Shown: positions 32,101 through 44,100 of the stretch, piece after piece
Layout of the letters: each line of letters opens with the position of its first letter
Position numbering within the stretch: the first letter of the stretch is position 1
Source: Mesostigma viride
Taxonomy: Eukaryota > Streptophyta > Mesostigmatophyceae > Mesostigmatales > Mesostigmataceae
Length of the DNA: 64,000 bases
Reading direction: 5' to 3'
Assembly: GCA_009746045.1 (NCBI GenBank)
Contig: RPFO01000213.1
Location: forward strand, 1,548,578 to 1,612,577
The notes under the pieces: generated by a model
Databases searched by the model: none
The model's input: only the letters and a program-made list of their open reading frames with translations
Told to the model about the DNA's origin: nothing
Translations under genes and position numbers: made by a program

Positions 32101-35100
32101 CTGTGGTGTGGAAGGGTTGACATGATGGATTTACATCACATCAGATGGACGGGTGGATACAAGAGTTATTACAACAGGGAATGGCCACGTGTTTCAGCGC
32201 CATATCATCAGGCAAACAACACAAACAGGGCCAGGGGCGGAAAGAGGGAGCAACAGATGAGGGAGACGAACATGGCCTCAGCTCCCCCAAGGCGCCTTGC
32301 AGCTTCTAATCGCTCTTGTCACCGCTGCTCAACCACTCAAATACATCTGGCTGGAAGTGGCTCAACCCAGGGAGACACAAGGAAAGCTGGTACCTATACG
32401 GTGGATACCAAAGGTGCCAAGGCATGCATCCAGGTGCAGGCAGCCCCAGCAAAGCTGCCATCCATAGGACCATCACCCCAAGGGGACGCGACATGGAAAG
32501 TGGGTGCGACATTCACCTGTTAGGAACCCTGAAACCCAAATAACGGCCACCAAGGTCATGCCAACGAAAAACCCTTCTTCATCACGTTCAACGTCAGCAG
32601 ATAGATGGCTAGCGTGTGTGCTGGCGAGTGTGGGTGTGTGTGTGGGGGGGGGCAATCAGGTTTAAAATGACTCACCCCATTGATAACCACGTTGCCGAAA
32701 GATGTCGTGTAGGCCGCGTCGGCACCTGTAGCGGCGTCGATCAGGATGCGGTCGCTGCCGTGCATGATGGCCAGCTGGTCCATCCACGTGCGTGTGTCCA
32801 CCTCAGGAGACACGACCGCATTGCCAGCCGCCGCGCCCACAAAGCGCGCGTTCACCTGCACATGCTTGTCGCTCACGATGCAATAGTTCTGGTCCGGGAT
32901 GCCGTTGAAGTCAAACTTGTCACCCGCCAGCGTGGTGAAATGGGGGTCAGATGTGCCCTCCCCGAGGCTAAGAAACACGGCCTGCAGGTCCACGAGCACG
33001 GCTGCCTCCGCGACCGTCAGCTCAAAGGTCTCAAGCAGCCACAGAGCAAACTCGGGCGACTTGAAAACGTCCATTATCTTCATGCCCTGCGCAACATCGT
33101 CCACATACACCTTGAACTGCAGGATGAAGTCCGACTGTGCAGGCAGTTGCAGCAGCTTCCTGCCGTTGCCGTGACGCACTTCTAGCTTCGTGTCCACTGC
33201 GCATGCGGGGATGGCACCTTGCAGGATGTCGAGCAGAAGACCCTCCACCACCGGAGATAGGTTCAAGTCGACTACGAAGCAGTTCTTGAGCGTGAGGACA
33301 ATGTAGACATCAGCCACCAGGTTCTTGACGCAGACGGCAGGGATGTGGACCAGGGACCCATCGCTGTTCTCCTCAAACACGCACCCAGGGCTGAGAGAGT
33401 CTGCAAGGCACAGGGAGGAGGGGGGCTCCCCCAGGCAAGGGCATGCCAGCTAGCTGTGAGACCGCACGCAGAGATCCGGGAAAACAGTCGGACGCATGCC
33501 AAACAAGGCGTGCTCTCTTCTCGCATCATGCATGTCAGGGAGAGCAGAGCAGGAGCAACAACAAGGTGCCTAACACCCCGGGCGGATATTTGGTACCAGC
33601 ACACTCGCACTTGGTCACTCGCACTGTGTGGGCACCATCCGATTACGACAAAGTTGTTGACATTTTTGGTACCATACTCGGATTCGAACACAGGACCTCT
33701 CGCACACTTTCACGACTACAGGGTTATCCTGATCTTAAGGCATCACAAAGGTATTATAGCCCAACTGCGAAAAAAACCTCTTCACCGGAGAGCGGTGCGC
33801 TTGTGTCTGACATTCCCCAACTACAATATATACACCCGTGGATCCAATCTAGCCCTAGGAGGGCGAATGTGAGCAGGAGTACTACTCACTGGGTCACGCA
33901 ACGGCAGAAGCCGTGCAAAGGTGACTCCTGGTTGACCACGGCTGAACTATGGACCTTTGCAGTGCGCCAGCACCTCACAGCCGGAATATCAAGCAAATTA
34001 CAGTAAAACTTTTGGTTCCAGACCTAGATTCCGACACAGGACCTCTCACAAAACAGCACAACCTGGATTCGAACACAGGGCGCAAAACCTGTGTCCATCC
34101 GCGGGCAGAAGCAACACCAGAGGCCTCCGCCATGCATCTTATCATAGAAGAATGAAACACCAACTGCCATTCTGGTCCTGAAGGTGCCGCGCGGTTGGTA
34201 TTTTGTAGACAGTGTTTGGAAGCAAGAGCCCACACCCCTGCCGCGCACACCCACCGGAGCAGAAGCCGAAATCCTTGCTTCCAAGGGTCGCATTCCCGTC
34301 AAAGCAGAAGGGGTGGGAGCTGTTACAGCCGAGGTCGTAGAGCGTGTTGGTGAGCGGGTCAAAGCCCCCGACGATGCTCGCTTGCTCCAGGTCGTCCTGG
34401 CACTCTGCACAATGCAAGGACGCGACGGCACGGAGCGCAAGCACATTACCCTCTTCTCAGGAGGATGCTGCTGCCGTACTACTAGTGTATACTTAGACCA
34501 GCCCGCTCTTGCCCACGCAGCGAACTGCGCCACGCGAATAGCGGACCCAAATCCTTGCGCTCGGCACGAGGCAGCTGGAGCCTCACTGCAAAGCGATATT
34601 ATTGATCATGCTATCACAGAGACGCATTCATGGGCTTCATACAAGGGGAAAGTGGGAGCCTTCGCGTGCAAGCGAGCAACAAAAGGACAGCAGCACATTT
34701 CTTATCAGTATTCCTCAGTATAATACTCTTGATAATATTCACAGGCAACAGCCTCGTTGTATTGCTTCAACTTGGTAGGGAGCATCCCGCAGGTGGCCGA
34801 GGAACGAGCGCGGGCGACAAGGAACAGCGGTGATCTTGAACAAGGAGAGCGCGCGACAAGGAATGGGGTAAGGGAGCAGGTTCTGCCAACCAAGGGCAAA
34901 AAGGAACTCTGTCGATGAAAACGAACCCAGCTGGTGCAGGCTCACTTCTTGCCTGGCTGATCACGGATTGGGCATCCTCTGTCGCACCCATTGGGCATGA
35001 CTTTCTTCTCGCTAGGGAGTGGGCAGACACTTGCTACAGCCACCATACATCACCATACCTCGCTGTACTCTTGTCCTTGCTGTTGTAAGCAGGGACAAGG

Positions 35101-38100
35101 TTGGTGACATTAAGGCCGATCGCATCCTGCCAAGCGGCATACGTAAGGGGAGGGGAGGCATCCCCTGCACAGCAGCTGCCTACAAGATGGAACTGTGCTA
35201 TCGTTCACCTGCGCAGAAGCTGCCAAGGCGCTGGACTCCCTGAAGGTCGGCGCAGAAAGGAGCCCCGTCATTGCAGGCATAGTCTTGCTGCCCCTCCGCG
35301 TTGAGCGATGTTGATAAAGTGTCTTGACAAGCTGTCGTCCGGCACGCACAGCCACGTGGACAAGGTCAGAAACAGCACGCGGGTGTCCCGTAAGAGCTTA
35401 TGGTTTCGTGTTGGTTCTATGCCTCGTGAATGCCAGCGGTCGGACTCGGTGATGGACACGAACAGCTCGCGCTATAACCGTGTTGGCAAATACACCAACA
35501 GGCCAAAATACTTATGTTGGCGCCTTTTTAAGTATGACAATCACCACGCATACCATATACCAAATACCTACCCTGGGCTTGGAAATTTTCTGTGCTAGAA
35601 ACTACCATACTTTCAAAGTAGTTATCAGAACTGACCTGACACTTCTTTACTCAAAAGAAAAGTTTGGAGATGCTCTACCAGTTGGCGATGTTTTCCTTGA
35701 CATGGACGGTGACTCCATCCTATTGATTAGTGTCTGAGGTCAGGGCGGTTCCAGCGGGATCTGACTACGCCCCTAGCTGGGGGTGGCAGTCATACATTGG
35801 AACGATGGGGGCACCCTATCCATATCGGGCAAGAAATTACTCGCTTGGTTCTGGCATGTCACATTCGAAGTCTTCCCATAAATTGCCCCAAAACCTTTGA
35901 CTGTGTTGAAGGGCCTCGACACCTGGATAGCTAGCCAACGGGTGGTGTGCGCACTTGTGCGGACTATACGGTGTGCACTGCAACGGCGAAGGGAAAATGG
36001 GAGCCAAGGGAAATTGAATGCACAGAACATCCGCCTCAACGCCCCCAAAGGTAGACAGACAGGCACCGCATCGCCCATGACAGCCAACTGTGCCTGCGCT
36101 ACCAGTTCACCGGCGATCCATAGTGGAGCTGTCTACTTTCCCACGCAACGTCTACCATTTTGCCACATTGTTGTGCAGCAAGCAATAGCTGACGATGCTT
36201 ACGTGACATCGTACCTCCCTACCACTTGTCCAGATGGTATGTTAGCTTGCAGATAATCTAATTTATATTTCAGATGAGGAAGGGAGACGTCTCGCCAGGT
36301 ACCAGTTGTGCTCGATATCTATGCGGGTCACAACACCAACCAGCGTGGAGCCGCCCACAAAGTTAAGTATCAGAGGCAACGAGAAACAGTTCTGCTGCCA
36401 GACCCAGATACCCGACCGAGGCTTACCGAAGCACTTTGGCGGCATGCGAGGGCCATCAACCTCCCTCGCATGCCAGCAAAGGGGCTGGTCGTCAGAGCAG
36501 CCAAAGCCGGCCTCAGTATTGGAACCTTCGAAGATGTCGGGATTGCACTCTGACCAATCAATGGCGCATAGAGCACATCAAGCAGCCACAAACCGCAGCC
36601 CCAGCCCCCCCATTCACACAACGCAGCCTCACCACCAACGAGATGTCAGTGCGCGCCCCGCGAGGGTGACATCCAAGCCACATGGAAGGGTTCATACAGC
36701 AGGACGGAGGACCAGCTGCCCGGCTTGCCAGCCTAGCTGGTCAGACCCATTGAGCGCAATGGACAGCCTGACCCAACCAGAGCAGCTTTGACTCGAGAAT
36801 TGCAAGGCCTTGGGGGTTGGGTTTTATTTGAAGCGGGCTGGGTAGAATGACAAGGAGCACTAGGGTACAACGTGCAACAAAGATTGAAGTCAAGCCGGGG
36901 CAGGGGGACAAAATTTACCATGGACACGCACGGGCACTGGGAGCAGCGTTCTCCACGTAATTTTGATGAAAATTGTACGAATGCATGAAAAACACTAGCG
37001 TTAGCAGCTCCCCGACAACCAATAAGAGGCAGGCCAGACAGCTTTGGCCCAGCCACCATAATTGGCATCAGCATCCCTCGTTACCACTCCTTGCTAGCTA
37101 TCCTTGACAGCATTTCTTTCTACAGCTAGTGACTTGTGGTGCAGCAAGCAACCCCCACACGCTCACTCCGAGAAGCACATTGCAAGGTCCTGAATAGCAT
37201 AACCCGAATGTATGAGTTCTTGAGTGTATGTGGATGGACGGTGCGCTGATTAGCCCATGTGCGCATGCACAGTCACAGAGGCCTACATACCTGCACAGCC
37301 AAAGCCGACCATATTGGTTGCGTAACCTTCGGAAGGGTAAAGGACGGGGCAGTGAGGGGTGTCGCTGCTGCAGCCCGCGTCGGTGCCATTCCAGGAGGTG
37401 TCGTAGCAATCTGGCACCGGTCGTAAGGCGTGCGACGAACAGGGCAATACAATACCCGCGTAACAGCAGTCAGACGGGTCACGCGCACAGTCCCGTGGAG
37501 GAGATAACAGTCGACAGTCCCGTGTGGGAGACATATTGACAATTGACAGTCAAGTGGCCGGGGGGGAACATCGCAACCATGCCAAAACCCCAATCAGGTC
37601 GCCAAGGGCAGCAAACTTGGGCGAGCAGGCAAGACAAGCGCTTAACTCTGCAGCCAGGTGCTGTAAATATATACATAATATCAAACTTCCTCCTTGATCG
37701 ATTTCTACTCCTCCTCTGGACTGCCCCTGACCGAGGCGCGCTGGTTAGCTACAATTGCTAAAAGGACCACTCCTTTGAGCACACGACAGGCAGTAGGGAG
37801 ACGCGGGGCGTGCTTGCCTGATACAAGCACGAACGCGGCCTGCGGAGAACGCACCCTTGCCCTGAGCCAGAAATACATTAGCAGTTGGGGTCGTGCGGAT
37901 GTGCGCAGCAAGGAGGCAGACGCGAGGGGGGCTGGCCGCGCATGTTCCCCTGGCTGCAGGGCGATACTGTTTCCAAAAAGTGCTCCTTTGGCTCCCTCTT
38001 AGTATGCAAATCCCATGTATGTTCCCATGGCAACTGATGCCTGACTCAGCGGCTCTGGTTATACAGCACGGCGTAGTGGAATACCTCTGGTGCTCTGCAA

Positions 38101-41100
38101 GGAGAAACAGGAGTGCCTAACTCAAGGCAGGTGTTGCAAATGGATCCATGGGTGTATGTAGTGAAAATGTGGCCTCCTCATTCTGCCATGCAGGAGCACC
38201 AGCAGGGAATGCAGGGACTGGCGTGGCTTTCACACATGCCGCATGTTGTCATGGCCATCACGGGATGCCTGCATATGCCTTCTCCAGAACGTGCAACAAG
38301 CAAAGCAGCACCGCCTATGCATTGTTGTACTAAACCCCCAGTGGGCAGTGCTGCATTTACGAAAGACATGCTGTCACTATGCATGCTCAAAATATTGGCT
38401 GGAGGCACAACTGAATGCTTGGCATTACAACCAGAGGGCCGGCCACTCGGCACCGACGTGAGCTGCAGGGTCTCTTGCAATGCAAGAGTACCCAGTGTTA
38501 CTAGCAAGTGAGCAGGAACTCCCATCCTTGCCTGGCATGTGCGTGTCTGCCATGCCCATGGGCGCCACCTCAACGCGACACACACACTGCTTGCCCCCGT
38601 CGCACCTGAGCAAAACATGCCGAATCCGCTGTCGCCGTTGTTGCCCACGAGGCCTTCCGCAAGCGCCACTGCCAGCGCCGTTGGGATGGTGTTGTTCCAG
38701 GTTTCAACATCAGCGCAAAAGGGTTTCTCAAACGGGCAGCCAATGTCGTGACCATCGCCGGCAGCATTGTCCAGGCACACTGCGGGGGAAAAAGCACAGA
38801 CAGTTTTGGGTACAAACCACGGCATGGGTCAGCATCAGAGACAGTGAACAAGGGCATTCACTAGGTGGCTTGTAGTGGACTGGCCTTGGCAGACGACTAT
38901 AGAACACCAACATCCTCGTGGCCTCTGGTTGAGTAGTTCCTCAGAGGCACGGCGGCCACGCCAGCTGGCCACCCACTCCTGCCATACGCCACAGCTAGCA
39001 CATCAACCAGACGGCCACCTGTCGCTCCAACAATACATGGCGTGTCATGGAAAACTCCTTGCAAAAGGGACAGAAGTCAGCCGCGGCCATCCTGCCCCTT
39101 CCCCCACCGCTTGCGGGAACCACAGCCAAGATGCTCGGTCTGGCTTTAGTACACTCGTTCGTGACGCGGCGCCATCACATCATCCACATATTCATCTCTG
39201 CCAGAAGCTTGACCCTTGGGCAGCTGGCTTCAGCGTATGCAGCCAAAAACTCATGTCCACATGGCTACATCAAAATCATCGCAGGCTTTTATCCATTCAT
39301 GAACAGCGCGACGTGCTGTGTGCTGTGCCAAGTGGGCATGCCATGCACGTCAATCTTGGTCAAGCAGCCTTTGGTTGCTCAGCGGCACGTAGACATGATT
39401 CTGCCACAAATAAGTGGGCATACGCCAAAAAAAATGCATCCATACACCAAGCTACAGTATTGGCTGCTCGGCAACACCCACGCGCAGGGATGCCCGTGTG
39501 TGCTTACTTCCCCCCACGCTCATGACAAACGTCTGGTTACTTATTTAAAAGTGTAACAGTCAGGAGAGGGAAAAGTATTACCAGGCACGGCTGCTCGCCA
39601 AGCAGCATTGTGTGGTCCCACTGGCACACTTTGAGCCCGTTTGAGCCCGAGCACATACTCACATGCTCTAAGCCGCAAGTCCTTACTTCAGTAAATACCG
39701 AACATTGATGCTGCCCATTGGATGCCCAGCGCGGACAAACACATCCCAAGCCCGTTGTGCGTTTGTGAGCACACCAAAAGTCCGCCCTCTAAGAACCTGA
39801 CACATGGAACCTCAGTTGTCAGGACGATTCCGTGGAATTAAACCCTGTAGTAGCAACACTTGCTTGCCACATGCATCCATCAGCACCACGAGGCACCCAC
39901 CACGTACATCGCTGCGCACGCGCAAGCTTCCTCGCGACACGCCATGACGCACCTGTGCAGGTCCTGTTGGCGCCAGTGCCCTCATCTTCCTCCACAGCGA
40001 CAATCCCGCCCTGATTGCTGCCCGTGCTGCCGTTTCCGGTGTAGCAGATGGGGGCCGCGGTCAACTCGCCCCATGCATTCTCCGAAAAAATGCTGTAAGC
40101 TTTATCGCAGCCCACATCCAAACCATCGCCCGCCGCCGAGTCAAGGCAGGCTGGTCTCGGTGGCGGGATGAGGCAGCACCCGCGTGGGTATGGGTACATG
40201 AGCATGGCACGGGAGGAAACACGCCCGTGGGGTCAAATGTTGCGACAAAAGCAAAAACATTTGCGCGCAGTAGCAAGGGGTGGCGGTATGTAGCACTTGT
40301 GCCAGCACTAGTGCGCGTGCACTGTACGGGCTGTAGAGGGCTGCATGGGCCAGCACGCGCGCCAACACCGTACAGCGGAAGGTGCCAAGAACGCACAGCA
40401 GCGAGCGCCGGGGATCCGCACACACGCACACATGCGCGCACAAACGCCTTGCACCCGACGTACACGCATGGGCCGTCAAACAAACACAGCAGCCATGGGG
40501 GGTTGGGACGTGCTCTGAATGGGAAAAGCCGAGGCTGCGATGTGACACGTCCACCTCGCATTGTCAACCAGGCCATGGCAGTCAAGCCCCCATCCCGCAT
40601 GCGTGCGCCGCAGTATTGGCCACCGGGAAGGGGACCACCAAGGGTAAGAAACCTTGTCACGGCATATGCGCAAATATCACTCATATGCGCTAGTGGCATG
40701 CACCCATCGCCTGCGGCCACGTGCTCGTGGCCTGCACCCATCGCCTGCGGCCATGTGCTCGTGGCATGCACCCATCGCCTGCGGCCACGTGCTCGTGGCC
40801 TGCACCCATCGCCTGCGGCCATGTGCTCGTGGCATGCACCCATCGCCTGCGGCCATGTGCTCGTGGCATGCACCCATCGCCTGCGGCCACGTGCTCGTGG
40901 CATGCACCCATCGCCTGCGGCCACGTGCTCGTGGCATGCACCCATCGCCTGCGGCCATGTGCTCGTGGCATGCACCCATCGCCTGCGGCCATTTGCTCGT
41001 GGCATGCACCCATCGCCTGCGGCCATGTGCTCGTGGCATGCACCCATCGCCTGCGGCCATGTGCTAGTGGCATGCACCCATCGCCTGCGGCCATGTGCTC

Positions 41101-44100
41101 GTGGCATGCACCCATCGCTTGCGGCCATGTGCTCGTGGCATGCACCCATCGCCTGCGGCCATGTGCTCGTGGCATGCACCCATCGCCTGCGGCCATGTGC
41201 TCGTGGCATGCATCCATCGCCTGCGGCCATGTGCTCGTGGCATGCACCCATCGCCTGCGGCCATGTGCTCGTGGCATGCACCCATCGCCTGCCGCCATGT
41301 GCTCGTGGCATCCACCCATCGCCTGCGGCCATGTGCTCGTGGCCTGCACCCATCGCCTGCGGCCATGTGCTCGTGGCATGCACCCATCGCCCGCGGCCAC
41401 GCGCTCGTGGCATGCATCCATCGCCTGCGGCCACGTGCTCGTGGCATGCATCCATGATACATAACATGTATTCAAGGGCATGCGCGCGCCTACATACCGG
41501 TGCAGCTGACACCCTCCTCAAAGTCGCCGTCGCTGGGTCCATGGTGGCTGCCGGTGCGGTGAAAAAAGCCTGCATTGAACACTTGGTTTTCTTCGTGGTA
41601 CTCGTAGCAGATCGGTTCCTCCGCGGTGCAGCCCCAGTCCTGACTGGCGTTGCCCGCGCTGTCCAGGCAGGCTGTATGCGGTGAGGTGGCCAGGCATACG
41701 CATGCATGCACACAGGCAGCGTGATCAGGAAGAGAGCCGATTACCATCAGGGGCAGACGGGGTGAGGACATCAACTCCAAGGACCAACCCGACGGAGATG
41801 GTGCCGAAATTGCAGCCGCATGCTGCTCCCACCCTATCTAGACGACGACGCCACACACAAACGAGCCCCGCGCATTTGTTAGTGTACATGAAGCAAATAC
41901 CAGGCTCCTGCCGCTGAAGAACGCGACCCAGACACACGGAAGGCCGGTCTGGAAGTCCCAAATCAAGGCGTGATTGGCGGAGGTGGGTCGGAGGCATCCT
42001 AGGCCATGCTAGCGGGGGCGAGGTACAATGACACCTCACTTCAGTGGGATGCTGGTGGGACAATTTCACCTCTGTGGGACAACGCGCCTCGGTGGAAAAC
42101 CCCATCCTTAGAGACCCAACTATGTGGGACTCTGAACTCCGCATGGTGGTGGGTGTCCCGCCTTCCTGGGCTTGTCCCACCGTCCTGTGAATGGGACACA
42201 TCCCACCAAGTGAGGCGTCACTTTCCTGTTCTGGGCTCTGAAGCTAGCCTGTCACTATCTTTCAGTAGGGGACGGCCGAGCGTGGCAGCAGAAGCACGTA
42301 CCCGCACACCATTTGAATGAGGGCCCCGTTGAGCCTTCACCCTGGTCCTCCTCAGGGTATGGATAGCCCCCATAGCAGAATGGGTGAGTCGAGGTGCAGT
42401 TATCGTCGACTCCAGTCACGCTGTCATCCGTACAAAATCCGTTACCGGTGGCTGCCAGCGCGCGTGGCCGGGGCAAGCGTGCATGACCAGCATGTCGTCC
42501 ACAAGCGGGCGATGTTGAAGGGAGGAAGACATGCGAGGGTTGTCACAACCAATAAGCAAACAAACCAACAATATTAGTGTTGCTGCGCTGTGCGCATCAG
42601 GGGGGGCAGCCAGGTCGCATCGCCAGCAGTCAGACAACCATTGCCTGGTGAAATGAACCCTGAGCAAGCGTGCAAAGACATGCGCAAAAGGATCAGGATC
42701 GGGTGGTGCTCTGGTACACCCGACCTCATCATGCAGATTCCATGCAGGGTGGAAGCACGGAGCAGCCTCCTGTCCCTGCCCGTTCCCCGCTAGACTGCAT
42801 GCACTACCCCAATACGAGCTCGGCTGCATGCACTGCCGCACTAAGAGGCTGCATTCACTGCCCCGCTAGGAGGCTGTTTGCACTGCCCCACAAGTATAGG
42901 CTGCATACACTAGTAGCCTGCCCCGCTGACTGCATCAGGACGGCGAAGAGCGTCTCCATCAGTGATAGGAAATACGCTTTGCAATACGGGAAATTTACGT
43001 GGAATATGGAAAATGAACCAAGATTTTGCCGTACTGGGAAAATACGGAAAAATACGGTGCATACGGTGCGCGCGTGCTTTTGTGCGCCGAAGGGGTGCTT
43101 CGACCAAGGTTTCGACGGTCCCGCGCCAAACCACGTCTGGCGTTCAACTTGTCATAGGCGAGCCTTCCAATAATTCAACCATCTCATCGATTGACTGCTG
43201 GAGTGTAAGGGCCACTAATAACCAAGGTTTGTAGGCCGCGTATTTTGGCAAAGGTGCCACGCATGGCGGGTCCATCAACATGGATTACGCTTCTGGAGAG
43301 GGTTATGCTAGGCAAGCTTAAGAAATAGAACCTGGTTGCTGTCGATATGCCGCACCAGCTTTGGTGATTCCTTAAATAGAACCTGGTTGCTGTCGATATG
43401 CCGCACCAGCTTTGGTGATTCCTTAAATAGAACCTGGTTGCTGTCGATATGCCGCACCAGCTTTGGGGATTCCTTAAATAGAACCTGGTTGCTGTCGATA
43501 TGCCGCACCAGCTTTGGTGATTCCTTAAATAGAATCTGGTTGCTGTAGATATGCCGCACCAGCTTTGGGGATTCCTCTTTGACATGCAGCTTTTTTACTG
43601 ATTGTAATGTGGCCATGGCGTTAGTAAGCACCACCATTCCGCTTGCCACAAATTTGGATCGCGAGGCAATATTTTCGGTGCAACTGCTGAGCGCTACATC
43701 AATAAGTTTCATTATCATTCATTCCCGACGCCTAGATGCAAAGGCAGGCCTTATTTGCAGCAGTTGCCGATTCTTGTACAGCATCTTTGAGGTGCCGCAA
43801 CGTGTAAACTTTAAGGGCACCCGCAGGAACCAGGCCGTCTTGTTACGTACTTCTAACCCCCGAAGTATCCACGCAAATGATCTCAGTGTTGTTACCGCAC
43901 TTTAATCGTCTTTGGTATGGTTGGCGTATTCCGTCGGAATCTTGGGGTCCATACACATATTTCCCGCATTTGTACTCCTATCTCTGGCCTCCATGGTGGC
44001 CTGCAGCACCATACAATAAACCAGACTTGGAGAATGCGCGGTAGATATGATACCCACAAGACATGAGGCATTCACACAGGAGCTATTGATGAACGCGAAC

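Noticed and set aside
40061-41713. 550- and 485-codon frames across the 34-bp minisatellite
   Set aside because: The array is open in six frames by composition, and both flanks are exons of the minus-strand gene in other phases.
43326-43576. CRISPR array
   Set aside because: Repeats are directly contiguous with no unique spacers. The same holds for the 40.7, 44.1 and 54.5 kb arrays, and the DNA is eukaryotic.
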